Shown: positions 32,763 through 41,044 of the stretch, piece after piece
Numbering within the stretch: position 1 is the first letter of the stretch
How the letters are laid out: each line of letters begins with the position of its first letter
NCBI GenBank assembly: GCA_910587245.1
Contig: CAJULX010000009.1
Location: 5,474-69,473 of the forward strand
Source of the DNA: Candidatus Gastranaerophilales bacterium
GTDB lineage: Bacteria > Cyanobacteriota > Vampirovibrionia > Gastranaerophilales > Gastranaerophilaceae
Length of the DNA stretch: 64,000 nucleotides
Direction of reading: 5' to 3'
Notes under the pieces: model-generated
Databases searched by the model: none
Told to the model about the DNA's origin: nothing
The model's input: the letters and a program-made list of their open reading frames with translations, nothing else
Made by a program: the position numbers and the translations under genes

Positions 32763-34508
32763 GTGATAAGCCGTGCAAAAGAGTATATTAAAAATAATAA
32801 GAAAGAGACAGTTTTTCTTATTGTTATATCTTTGCTCGCACTGTATTTCAGGGTTTTTTCCCTGCAGCATGCAGGGGATTTGTGGATAGATGAAATTTAT
32901 TCATACTATTTTTCAAGTAAAAATTCCGTTTTTGATGTTGTAAAAAGCTTGTATAACGAGGATTTACATACTCCTTTATATTTTATCTTTCTTCATTTTT
33001 GGATAAAATTCACAAGGCTTTTCGGAGCAGGTGAAAATGATACCATAATGCGGCTTTTAGGTTTTATACCTTCATTTTTAATTGTTCCCTTTTCCTATTT
33101 TGCGGGTAAAAAACTTTTTAATAGGATAACAGGTGTATATGCAGCTTCTTTTCTTGCATTCAGTCCGTTTTTAATTTATTACACAACGGAGCTTCGTTTT
33201 TACGGGATGGCGTGTCTTTTTGCATTTTTAAGCTCATATTATTTTGTTCAATATCAGCAATACGGCGGCAGAAAGCCCGCAGCCGCTCTTATTATTTCAA
33301 ATCTTCTGCTTTTGTACACATTTAATATAAGTTTTGTTTTTGTATTTTTTCAATTTTTAACCGCAATGATTTTTTCAAAAGAAAAATCTGCCGTTTTGAA
33401 ATTATATATTCTTACGGGGATTTTATACATTCCCGCCTTTATAATGGCGGCGCACGGGATGTTCAGCTACAGAAATTCAATCTGTTCTTTTGCGCGTGAT
33501 ATTTTTATTTATAAGCCTGAATTTTTTAATATATTTTTGCAAAGTTATTTCAGCGGAAATTTTTTCTATGCTACAAATAATGACTATGCCTACAGTGCAG
33601 GCTCTTTAAGGAATATTAAAAGTATTTATCTTATTTTGCTTCCTGTTATTTTTTGTTTAACGGGATTTATCAAAAGTTTTCTTTTGAAAAATAAAACTTT
33701 GATAATGCTTCTTGCGCCTGCTGTTGCCTTTTTGGGGTTTGAATTTGTCTTGGCGCATTTCGGGCTTATGTCTTTAACCGTGCGGTATACTTTAATTTCT
33801 TTTCCTGCGGTTGTTTTGGCTGTTTGTTTCGGGCTGGGTTCATTTAAAAATAAATATTTAACGGGCGGGCTGTTTATTTTGTTTTTAATTACGCTCCATA
33901 ATTTTAATTTTTCCGCACAAAGCCCGATTGATAAGGATGTTGAATTTGGGACACCTTTGAAAACAACACTTGAAAAGCTTGATATCGTAAAAGATAATGA
34001 CTATATTTTAATTCCTGTTATGGGAAAATTATACAGAAGATACACCCCAAAAAACGCTCGCTATCTTGATTTTGAAATAACAGATATGCTTTTAAACGAT
34101 GTGAGAAAATATTATCCGCTTGTGTTTGATAATGATACGATAAGCATTTTGAACAGAAAAAACGCTCGTGAAATCTTATATGATTATACTGTATATAATA
34201 CAAAAAGTGCTGCGCTTGAAAAGTATCTGCAAGGTTATTTTAAAAAGCTTAAAAAGGGTGAAAAATTTATCCTGCTTGTAAATAATATGAATACCATAAA
34301 TTCTATGAGCGAACTTTATACTTTTGAACCTGAGAAAAAACGCAGGCTTTATTACAAAAATTCGCTGTATTATATGCTTATGACAAGGATTGTGTTTGAT
34401 ATTTTGGATATTTCAAATGAAAATTTGAAATTGAAAACCCGTTTTATGATTAATGATTCAAAATATTCGGATAACAACACAGGCGTGTTTGTTTTTGTGA
34501 AGGAGTGA
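32763..34508 (+). CDS. PMT/ArnT-like membrane glycosyltransferase (GT-C fold)
   Basis: A 581-aa integral membrane protein with roughly ten N-terminal helices and a soluble C-terminal domain of about 190 residues. The first extracytoplasmic loop holds GDLWIDEIYSYY, the Asp-Glu signature of GT39/GT83 enzymes that use polyprenyl-phosphate sugars. HTPLYFIFLHFW is also typical. It probably transfers a sugar to a surface molecule. The donor could be made by the DPM1-like enzyme encoded convergently at 34662. The start is GTG, 3 bp after glgA; no strong ribosome binding site is seen. Confidence 0.78.
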   Translation: MISRAKEYIKNNKKETVFLIVISLLALYFRVFSLQHAGDLWIDEIYSYYFSSKNSVFDVVKSLYNEDLHTPLYFIFLHFWIKFTRLFGAGENDTIMRLLGFIPSFLIVPFSYFAGKKLFNRITGVYAASFLAFSPFLIYYTTELRFYGMACLFAFLSSYYFVQYQQYGGRKPAAALIISNLLLLYTFNISFVFVFFQFLTAMIFSKEKSAVLKLYILTGILYIPAFIMAAHGMFSYRNSICSFARDIFIYKPEFFNIFLQSYFSGNFFYATNNDYAYSAGSLRNIKSIYLILLPVIFCLTGFIKSFLLKNKTLIMLLAPAVAFLGFEFVLAHFGLMSLTVRYTLISFPAVVLAVCFGLGSFKNKYLTGGLFILFLITLHNFNFSAQSPIDKDVEFGTPLKTTLEKLDIVKDNDYILIPVMGKLYRRYTPKNARYLDFEITDMLLNDVRKYYPLVFDNDTISILNRKNAREILYDYTVYNTKSAALEKYLQGYFKKLKKGEKFILLVNNMNTINSMSELYTFEPEKKRRLYYKNSLYYMLMTRIVFDILDISNENLKLKTRFMINDSKYSDNNTGVFVFVKE

Positions 34509-34531
34509 TTTTCTTAGATTACTACAGGGCG

Positions 34532-34672
34532 AGATTTTGTGAAATAAAAATATTTCACAAACAGGACACGGTATTCCCCTGGTCGAAGTTCAACCAAGAA
34601 GTTCAAAATTAGACAGCCGACGCGAATTTTTAACGGTCCTTTATTGTGAAATATTTTTATTTCACAAAATCT
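34532..34672. repeat. Dispersed arm-flanked element, copy 2
   Basis: A 28-bp perfect inverted repeat (34532-34559 and 34645-34672; AGATTTTGTGAAATAAAAAT and on) encloses the same 85-bp core as the copy at 25071, in the same orientation and with about ten substitutions. The arms share only the innermost few bases with those of copy 1. The right arm includes the stop codon of the DPM1-like gene. It lies between two convergent genes, where a terminator would be expected. Confidence 0.85.
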
Positions 34673-35399
34673 TTTTAATAAGCTTCACTCTTAATGTGAA
34701 AGAATTTACCATAAATTCCAAAATATCATAAAGCCCGAGTTTAGATTTCCCTTTTGTCCTGTCGATAAAATCAATCGGAATTTCTGACACTTTTGCGCCT
34801 GCATTCACGCATTCAAAAAGAATATTCATCTGGAAAGAATATCCGTTAGCGTTTAATTTACCAAGGTTAACTTTCTTTAAAATATCGGTGCGGATGGCTC
34901 TGAAGCCTGATGTACAGTCTTTTACACCGTAAAGCCCCGCAATAAGGCGTGCAAAAATGTTTCCCCATCTGCTGTTTAATTTTCTGATAAGCGCCCAGTT
35001 TGATGGGATTGAGCCCCCTTTAACATATCTTGAACCTATTGCAAAATCGGCACCTTTGTTAATTGCATCCAATAATTCTTTTATTTTTTTCACATCATGA
35101 GAAAAATCGGAATCCATCTCAATTAAAATATCAGGGCTAAAGTTTTCAATTGCGTATTTAAAGCCTGCGACATAAGCGCGTCCAAGCCCCCGTGTATTAT
35201 TTAAAAGAAGGTTGACTTTGTTTTCCTTTTCGATAACCTTCTTTACAATATCTGCTGTGCCGTCAGGTGAATAATCATCCACCACAAGAATATTTATATC
35301 AAAATTTTCTATCTTTTTAATTTCATCCAAAACCGCAAATAAAAAATCTTCAATATTTTCTTTTTCATTATAGGTCGGAAGAACTATTGTTGTTTTCAT
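34662..35399 (-). CDS. Polyprenol-phosphate glycosyltransferase, DPM1-like (GT2)
   Basis: A 245-aa cytosolic GT2 enzyme of the dolichol-phosphate mannose synthase type. It has the GT-A start TTIVLPTYNEKENI, nucleotide-binding ILVVDDYSPDGTAD, metal site IEMDSDFSHD, AIGSRYVKGG and CTSGFRAIR. It would load a sugar from a nucleotide donor onto polyprenyl phosphate, which the GT-C enzyme upstream could use. There is no C-terminal membrane domain. The last codons and the stop lie in the right arm of a repeat element. Confidence 0.9.
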   Translation of the reverse strand: MKTTIVLPTYNEKENIEDFLFAVLDEIKKIENFDINILVVDDYSPDGTADIVKKVIEKENKVNLLLNNTRGLGRAYVAGFKYAIENFSPDILIEMDSDFSHDVKKIKELLDAINKGADFAIGSRYVKGGSIPSNWALIRKLNSRWGNIFARLIAGLYGVKDCTSGFRAIRTDILKKVNLGKLNANGYSFQMNILFECVNAGAKVSEIPIDFIDRTKGKSKLGLYDILEFMVNSFTLRVKLIKKIL

Positions 35400-35586
35400 T
35401 TAAAAAATCCTTATTTCAAGAAGAAATTTTACCACAAAAAGCCATGTGGAGGCAATTTTTAGCGGATTTTTGTTTTATATAATATATAAGCGGTATTTAA
35501 TAAAGTCATACAAATAAAGCATAAAATCCGAAACAAAATACCGCATAATAAAATCGGTTTACTCAACCTTAAAAAGCAGGTTTATT

Positions 35587-36036
35587 ATGAGTTCATTTAA
35601 CATTAACGGCCCCTCTCAAATGCCCCAGATAACCGAAGCCCAGAATATGATGAATAACGGCGGCGGCGGAAATACGGGATACCTTGACAGCGGCAGAAAA
35701 AAGAAGAAGAAAAAAGAAGAAGAAATTGACCCTGCTATTTTAAAAGAAGAGGGCGAAGATAAATTTGAGCGTTCTGAAATTGAATATGAAGATGATGACG
35801 ATTATTACGGAAGAAATACTCCTGCCAAAGAAGAAAAACAAGATGCATATTCATCTGAGGAAAAAAAATCCGAAATTTTAAATACGGATAACATTAAAAA
35901 TAAGTTTTTAGGTCTTATCGGAAGCATAGAAAAAATTATAAAACCGGAAGACAAAACAGAAGGCTTAATGCCTTCTGTTGATGGTGATTTTTTAACATTA
36001 TCAAAAAATGAAATGAAAGATACTTTTAATATTTAG
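35587..36036 (+). CDS. Low-complexity charged protein of unknown function
   Basis: A 149-aa product with a Asn/Gly-rich start (MSSFNINGPSQM, NNGGGGN), a lysine cluster KKKKKK at about residue 38, an acidic middle (YEDDDDYYG) and a short folded-looking C-terminus (NKFLGLIGSIEKIIK). No signal peptide or known domain. The ATG has AAGCAGG about 5 nt upstream. The 3' end overlaps the convergent gene by 4 bp. It is probably a lineage-specific, largely disordered protein. Confidence 0.65.
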   Translation: MSSFNINGPSQMPQITEAQNMMNNGGGGNTGYLDSGRKKKKKKEEEIDPAILKEEGEDKFERSEIEYEDDDDYYGRNTPAKEEKQDAYSSEEKKSEILNTDNIKNKFLGLIGSIEKIIKPEDKTEGLMPSVDGDFLTLSKNEMKDTFNI

Positions 36037-37067
36037 TATTCTTCATCTTCATAATTTTCATAGTTTGGAGCGGGCGCCGTACCTTCTATAGGGCATCCGC
36101 AGATTTCGCAGCGTCCCTGATTTTCATATGAAGCCTGATGTATAAAATGTTCTTCAATTTCGGGATTTGCTTTAACATCGCCTCTTAAATGTTCTTTAAT
36201 ATATTCTTTTTCAGGGTTAGTATTAATAACTTCCGCCGTGTTGTCTTCTTTTAAATCAAGAACCGGCACGTATTTAACGGTATTTTGCTTTTTATATGCA
36301 GCTTCCGTTGCCTCGTAAGCCTCATATACTTTTCTCATTTTTTCCGTATATTCTCTATGGGTATACCCTGTTGATTCCCAAACATATTTTATGTCGGGTC
36401 TTTGTTTTCTTACAACCTTTTGTATTTCTTTTGAATTTCTGGGGTATGCTTTATAAAGTTTTAAATTGCGGTTTTCGCTTATGGTAAGGGGTGATTTATC
36501 TTTTGCTAAATCAGGGTTTTTCTTTAAATAATAATTCCATAAAAATGCTTCAAGAGTTTTTGAATATACAAGTTCATTTACGGATTCTTTTTTATCAACA
36601 AAAGATGTCATTCCCGCTAAAACGGCACTTTGTGCTTCATAAGGCGCATTTTTGTGTTTAGAATTAACGTTAATTGTTATTTCTTTTCTTTTAATATCGG
36701 GCATTGCATTGTAATTTCTGTATTCGGCTTTTATCTCACCCAGATTTTTATACTTTATTTTCATTGGGTTTAATGTCGGGTTATTGCCTGTTATTTTTTC
36801 ATAGGCGCCTGATGCGGGAGAATTTTTCATTAATTCAAGAGCACGCATAATCGGCACATCTTTTGTTATTTTTTTGTATGTCTTTTTTAATGCTTTAATT
36901 TCCGCTTTTTGTGCTTTTCTTTCAGCTCTTGCCTGTATTCTCTGTGCTTTAATTTCCGCTTTTCTTTCTTTTGCGCGGATTTTTACAGGGTCTTCGGCAG
37001 CATAAGAAGCTGACAGCGTATTAATTAAACCTAAACAAAGTATTAAAGTAAAAATAATCTTTTTCAT
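36033..37067 (-). CDS. Secreted inactive paralogue of the HExxH protein
   Basis: A 344-aa exported protein with a signal peptide to about residue 23 (LCLGLINTLSASYA). A highly basic helical stretch follows (RAKERKAEIKAQRIQARA), then a domain homologous to the metallopeptidase-like protein at 37593: IKYKNLGEIKAEYRNYNA and ITINVNSKHKNAPYEA match its IKVEFKDLSELNPAYAEF and IFINIKHRNAPKEA. Where that protein has HEAIH this one has GMTSF, so the metal site is lost. The C-terminus adds a Cys cluster (CEICGC) and an acidic Tyr-rich tail. Binding or regulatory roles are possible. Confidence 0.7.
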   Translation of the reverse strand: MKKIIFTLILCLGLINTLSASYAAEDPVKIRAKERKAEIKAQRIQARAERKAQKAEIKALKKTYKKITKDVPIMRALELMKNSPASGAYEKITGNNPTLNPMKIKYKNLGEIKAEYRNYNAMPDIKRKEITINVNSKHKNAPYEAQSAVLAGMTSFVDKKESVNELVYSKTLEAFLWNYYLKKNPDLAKDKSPLTISENRNLKLYKAYPRNSKEIQKVVRKQRPDIKYVWESTGYTHREYTEKMRKVYEAYEATEAAYKKQNTVKYVPVLDLKEDNTAEVINTNPEKEYIKEHLRGDVKANPEIEEHFIHQASYENQGRCEICGCPIEGTAPAPNYENYEDEEY

Positions 37068-37191
37068 AAATTCTAAACTCCTAAAATTTATTATAAATAA
37101 TTATTTTCCGCCTGTCTATGAAATATTACAAAATAAGGCTGAATTGTGTATTTATTTTGACTTTATTTTTAATTTTATTAAATATTTAAAT

Positions 37192-37665
37192 ATGAAAAAC
37201 TTAATTATTTATTTGTTTTCAATTATGTTGAAAAGGTCAAAATGCTCTCATTCTAATGCACTTTTATATGCAAATGAAGGATATTGCCCCGATTGCGGAA
37301 TTTATCTTAAGAAATATTATTATGTTTTAAGATGCAATTGCTGCAACCATAAAAGAGAAGCAAACAGAACAGCATTCGGCAGAGGAGCCGAAATTATTCC
37401 CGTATCAAAATACTGCCCCGTTTGCGGCGGAGCAGAATATTATATTGAAAAATATGAAAAATTAAATCTTGTAGATATTAATTATGCTATTGAAGTGAAG
37501 GAAGAATACGATATTTTAAATTCCGCATACTGTGGTGAATCTTCAACAAAAGTTTGGGTGGAGCCTGCGGATGATGAGGACAGAGAGCCTTATCAAAGAC
37601 TCTCTTTACCTTTAAATTCAGTCTGCGGGCTGTTAAAAGCAGGAAGCGGTCTTCCGTTAACATAA
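37192..37665 (+). CDS. Small multi-zinc-ribbon protein
   Basis: A protein of about 157 aa with CxxC pairs typical of zinc ribbons: CSH near the start, then CPDC, CNCC and CPVCGG, in the first 85 residues. The C-terminal half is acidic. ATGs at 37192 and 37225 are both possible and neither has a clear ribosome binding site; the TTG at 37144 is unlikely. The last 73 bp run antisense through the 3' end of the convergent metallopeptidase gene. Function unknown; nucleic-acid or protein binding is a guess. Confidence 0.6.
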   Translation: MKNLIIYLFSIMLKRSKCSHSNALLYANEGYCPDCGIYLKKYYYVLRCNCCNHKREANRTAFGRGAEIIPVSKYCPVCGGAEYYIEKYEKLNLVDINYAIEVKEEYDILNSAYCGESSTKVWVEPADDEDREPYQRLSLPLNSVCGLLKAGSGLPLT

Positions 37666-38339
37666 TCCGTGCTGTCGTCATCTTCAAATCCGGGAGAGCG
37701 CGACGGCAGATTTTGATATCCCGCATTTGAAATTACGGATTTTCTTATATATTTTTTTGTATATCCGCCTTTTACAAAAAGCCTTTTAATTGTGTTTTCC
37801 CTGTCTACAAGGGCGTTTGATATATTTTCAAGCTCGGGGTTATCATCCGTTAATTGAGTCCATACGGCAGCTTCAAGTGTCCAGCAGTAGGTTTCTTCAT
37901 TCAATGAATTTAATTCATCCTGATGGATTGCCTCATGGGCTAATACTGCAGCAATTGCTTCTTTTGGCGCATTTCTGTGTTTAATATTTATAAAAATATT
38001 TAATCTGCCTCTGTTTTTCCATCCAAGAGCGTCAAATTCCGCGTATGCGGGGTTTAATTCGGAAAGATCTTTAAATTCAACTTTAATGGGTCTTCCTGTT
38101 AAGTTTTCTCCTAAAATTGCACGTCTTGAATAATCCCCTAAAGTACCCTTCAAGGTTTCTGCCGCTTGAATTAATTTCAGGTCTTTTGTTGATTGTTTAT
38201 ACTGCCTCATAACGGCATCGGATATACCGCCGTTTGCGGGTACTTCCATAATGGCATCGGTGCTTTGTGTGCATAAAAACAGCGCGCATAAACCAAGCCC
38301 CAGTATTTTAGCTTTTAAAAAATTATTTTTATCCTTCAT
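37593..38339 (-). CDS. Secreted HExxH metallopeptidase-like protein
   Basis: A 248-aa exported protein: signal peptide to about residue 29 (ILGLGLCALFLCTQS), then a domain with the zinc-protease motif HEAIH at residues 135-139, preceded by AVLA. An acidic/Trp-rich helix follows (EETYCWTLEAAVW), where the third ligand could lie. The overall fold family is not one I can name. It is the active-looking partner of the paralogue encoded 0.5 kb away on the same strand. Its 3' end overlaps the zinc-ribbon gene on the other strand by 73 bp. Confidence 0.7.
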   Translation of the reverse strand: MKDKNNFLKAKILGLGLCALFLCTQSTDAIMEVPANGGISDAVMRQYKQSTKDLKLIQAAETLKGTLGDYSRRAILGENLTGRPIKVEFKDLSELNPAYAEFDALGWKNRGRLNIFINIKHRNAPKEAIAAVLAHEAIHQDELNSLNEETYCWTLEAAVWTQLTDDNPELENISNALVDRENTIKRLFVKGGYTKKYIRKSVISNAGYQNLPSRSPGFEDDDSTDYVNGRPLPAFNSPQTEFKGKESL

Positions 38340-38488
38340 TAAATCCCCTTTTCATATTCCTTTTGATAAAAACATTATTACATACTTTTTATTTAAGGAA
38401 AGTTTTTGAAAAAGAAATTTTTTTAACAGCAAATTATTTTTTTCACAGGTTTTTTATATTCAAATTGGAAGACATCAGGGAGAAACAT

Positions 38489-38890
38489 ATGGTAAATAAT
38501 GTTAATTTAAGTACACCCGAAGGTAAAAGAGAATATTTTGTAAAACAAGGCATCATAAACGGTGCCGCTCCTGCAGCAGTTGGTTTGGGCATTGCAGCAG
38601 CAGGAGAATTCCTTATGAATAAATCAGCAATGAAAGATGAGTTTAAAACTGCAAAACAGGCAATTAAAGATGCTAAAGCGCAGAATTTAAGCAAAGATGC
38701 AATCAAGGAAGCTAAAAAGGGACTAAAGGATTTATATGCAAAAGCCGCACAAAATACATTTAAAGACGGCAAACGCGCAATATTGCCGATTGCTGCCGCA
38801 ATAGCCGGAGTTGCATTGTTTAAAGGGCTCGTATACCCTGCTGTTGAGCAATATTTACATGGCAATAGCAATAAAAAAGCTGCCAAATAA
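38489..38890 (+). CDS. Small membrane-associated protein of unknown function
   Basis: A 133-aa Ala/Lys-rich protein with two hydrophobic segments (AAPAAVGLGIAAAGEFLM near residue 30 and ILPIAAAIAGVALFKGLV near 105). They flank a charged helical region (KTAKQAIKDAKAQNLSKDAI). The frame is open further upstream, but the ATG at 38489 is the right start because AGGGAG lies 7 nt before it. A strong terminator follows. No known family. Confidence 0.7.
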   Translation: MVNNVNLSTPEGKREYFVKQGIINGAAPAAVGLGIAAAGEFLMNKSAMKDEFKTAKQAIKDAKAQNLSKDAIKEAKKGLKDLYAKAAQNTFKDGKRAILPIAAAIAGVALFKGLVYPAVEQYLHGNSNKKAAK

Positions 38891-38915
38891 TAAGTTTTGT
38901 GAAAATAAAATCTTA

Positions 38916-38949
38916 AAAACGGCCCTTAAACAATCATAAGGGCTGTTTT
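38916..38949. terminator. Bidirectional terminator between 38489 gene and hisS
   Basis: A 13-bp stem with one G-U pair (AAAACGGCCCTTA / TAAGGGCTGTTTT) and an 8-nt loop, bordered by T-runs in both directions. It can end the plus-strand gene and, read on the minus strand, hisS. Confidence 0.85.
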
Positions 38950-38971
38950 CATTTAAAATTCCTGTTAAATT

Positions 38972-40195
38972 CTACAGTTCTTTTACCTGTTTTTGTTCGC
39001 CCGTAATGAGGTTTTTTACTGAGTAATAGCCGCCTTTTACTTCATCTTCGCCTATTACTACGGCGTTTTTGGCTATTTTTCCCGCTTTTTCGAACTGTTT
39101 GCCGAATTTTCTGTTTTGAAGGTCAAAATCTGCACTAAAGCCTTTATCTCTTAAAATTTGAACAACCTTCATTGCTTCATCAGGCAAGTTTGAAACAATA
39201 AAGTAATCAAGCATAAATTCTTCTTTATGTTCAATAAGTTCGTATAATCTTTCAACGCCTAAAGCAAAACCTACTGCAGGAGTTTTTTCTCCGCCGAGCA
39301 TTTCAACAAGCCCGTCATATCTGCCGCCGCCTGCAATTGCATTTTGAGACCCGAGAGCATCGCTTTTTATTTCAAAAACCGTTCTGTTATAATAATCCAA
39401 GCCCCTTACAAGCATTTTATTTTCTTTATATTTAATATTTAAAATATCCAGATATTTTTTAACGCTTTCGTAGTGCTCCCTGCATTCTTCGCAGATGAAA
39501 TCCGATAAAATTACATTTTTTATTTCATCGTTTTCGAAAATCTTAATACAGTCTTCGTTTTTACAATCAAGCATTCTTAAAGGATTTTTTTCATATCTTA
39601 CTTTACAGTCATCACAAAGCTTATCAAGATAAGGTTTTAGGATAGTTTTAATTTTTTCTTTATAAGCATTCCTGCATTCAAGGCAGCCTAAAGAATTAAT
39701 TTCCGCTACGAGTTCTTTTAAGCCCATCTTTGAAAGGAATTTTGAAGCAAGCGCTATAACTTCGGCATCTGCCTGCGGTTTGTCTATGCCGAACATTTCA
39801 ACGCCAATCTGGTGAAATTGTCTTTGGCGGCCTTTTTGCGGCCTTTCGTATCGGAACATGGGGCCGAAGTACCATAGTTTTACGGGAGCCGATACCTTAT
39901 TAAAGCCGTGTTCAATATATGCACGCACAACGCCTGCCGTGTTTTCGGGGCGAAGTGTGATTGAATTTTCATCTTTATTTATCCCGCCCACCGTGAATGT
40001 GTACATTTCTTTATTTACAATATCCGTTGAATCGCCGACACCTCTTTTAAAAAGTTCGGTTCCTTCAAAAATCGGGGTTCTTATTTCTTTATAATTTGCG
40101 CTTTGAAATAATTCACGCGCGGTTTTTTCAATATGCTGCCAGGTTAAAATATCTTCGGGGAGTATATCTTTGGTTCCTCTTTGTGCTTTAATCAT
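38972..40195 (-). CDS. hisS: Histidine--tRNA ligase
   Basis: A 407-aa class II synthetase charging tRNA-His. Motif 2 is YFGPMFRYERPQKGRQRQFHQIGVE (split here as YFGPMFRYERPQ and RQFHQIGVE), the histidine-specific loop is LVRGLDYYNRTVFE, and motif 3 is AVGFALGVERL. An insertion with several cysteines (CLEC, CDDC, CEEC) sits in the middle and resembles that of other bacterial HisRS. A TAGTAAAAT promoter motif lies 34 bp upstream and GAAGGAA precedes the ATG. Confidence 0.97.
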   Translation of the reverse strand: MIKAQRGTKDILPEDILTWQHIEKTARELFQSANYKEIRTPIFEGTELFKRGVGDSTDIVNKEMYTFTVGGINKDENSITLRPENTAGVVRAYIEHGFNKVSAPVKLWYFGPMFRYERPQKGRQRQFHQIGVEMFGIDKPQADAEVIALASKFLSKMGLKELVAEINSLGCLECRNAYKEKIKTILKPYLDKLCDDCKVRYEKNPLRMLDCKNEDCIKIFENDEIKNVILSDFICEECREHYESVKKYLDILNIKYKENKMLVRGLDYYNRTVFEIKSDALGSQNAIAGGGRYDGLVEMLGGEKTPAVGFALGVERLYELIEHKEEFMLDYFIVSNLPDEAMKVVQILRDKGFSADFDLQNRKFGKQFEKAGKIAKNAVVIGEDEVKGGYYSVKNLITGEQKQVKEL

Positions 40196-40229
40196 AATAT
40201 TTCCTTCAACAGATTTTCGCCTGTTCTTT

Positions 40230-40238
40230 ATTTTACTA
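40230..40238 (-). promoter_or_regulatory. hisS promoter element TAGTAAAAT
   Basis: Minus-strand TAGTAAAAT, with -10 hexamer TAAAAT at 40230-40235, 34 bp before the hisS ATG. The predicted leader is about 27 nt and carries a ribosome binding site. Confidence 0.45.
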
Positions 40239-40347
40239 TAAAAATTTATTGTTTATGTAAAGAAAAATATACAAAATACCATTGTGTTAGCAACTTTTTT
40301 TATGTTTACTTTTTATAAGTATGTGTTTAATGGTGAAAGGAAAAACT

Positions 40348-40980
40348 ATGCCTGTTCAAAGCGTTTCATTAAATAACGTAGCTTTCAGAGGGGAAACTCC
40401 GAAAACGGAAGCAGTTCCGAAAACGGAAGCTAAAACGGCAGAAAAGCAAAATGCTGACGGTAAAAAGATTGCAATTGCTCTCGGCGGCCTTGCGGCAGCA
40501 GGAATAGCTGCGGTTCTTATCGGCAAAAGCAGAAAAGTTCCGTCAGAATTAAGCCTTGAAGAATTTAAAAAAATAGGCAGTTTTGATAAAGGTTTTGCAA
40601 CAGCTAAAAAGAAACCTTTCAGCGGGATTATTAATACTGCAAATAAAAACGGTAATTACAAACTTGAATATGATAAAGGTGTTTTAAAACAATCCACACT
40701 GTTTAAAGAAATAGCATTCCCTGAATTCAGACAGCCCGAGCCGAAGATGATGCCCGTTTCAAAGAAAGTTTATTCCAATGGCGATGAAGGTAAAAAAGTT
40801 GAATGTTTTATGAAAAACCATCATCAGGCAATTTACGGCGGGGAAGAATGGGGAAAAATAGGCGGCTTGACGGTTTCTGCCGATAAAAGCAGTGTTATAA
40901 AAGAATATACAACGCCCACCGGGGAAAAATTGCAAGATGCAATTATAAAACAAAAGGACGGAAGCTGGGCAAGAGCTTAA
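40348..40980 (+). CDS. Hypothetical protein with one hydrophobic segment
   Basis: A 210-aa product. The ATG at 40348 (MPVQSV) is the likely start because AAAGGA stands 7 nt upstream; earlier in-frame ATGs lack one. The N-terminus VSLNNVAFRGETPKTEA is followed by a repeated PKTEA, then a hydrophobic segment (IAIALGGLAAAGIAAVLIG, about residues 40-58) and a 150-residue soluble domain ending in QKDGSWARA. The domain family is not recognised. Its transcript ends in a terminator that lies inside the 3' end of prfB. Confidence 0.65.
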   Translation: MPVQSVSLNNVAFRGETPKTEAVPKTEAKTAEKQNADGKKIAIALGGLAAAGIAAVLIGKSRKVPSELSLEEFKKIGSFDKGFATAKKKPFSGIINTANKNGNYKLEYDKGVLKQSTLFKEIAFPEFRQPEPKMMPVSKKVYSNGDEGKKVECFMKNHHQAIYGGEEWGKIGGLTVSADKSSVIKEYTTPTGEKLQDAIIKQKDGSWARA

Positions 40981-41014
40981 TAAAAATCTTTGTAAAAAAC
41001 ATTAAACAGAAAAT

Positions 41015-41044
41015 AAAACCCTGATTTATTTATCAGGGTTTTTT
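41015..41044. terminator. Terminator overlapping the prfB 3' end
   Basis: An 11-bp stem (AAAACCCTGAT / ATCAGGGTTTT), 6-nt loop, then TTTTTT on the plus strand for the 40348 gene. On the minus strand the hairpin covers the last codons and stop of prfB and is followed by TTTTATTTT, so it may serve both genes. Confidence 0.75.

Noticed and set aside
37144..37191. TTG start at 37144 for the zinc-ribbon protein
   Set aside because: It would add a hydrophobic AT-rich leader without a ribosome binding site; later ATGs fit better.
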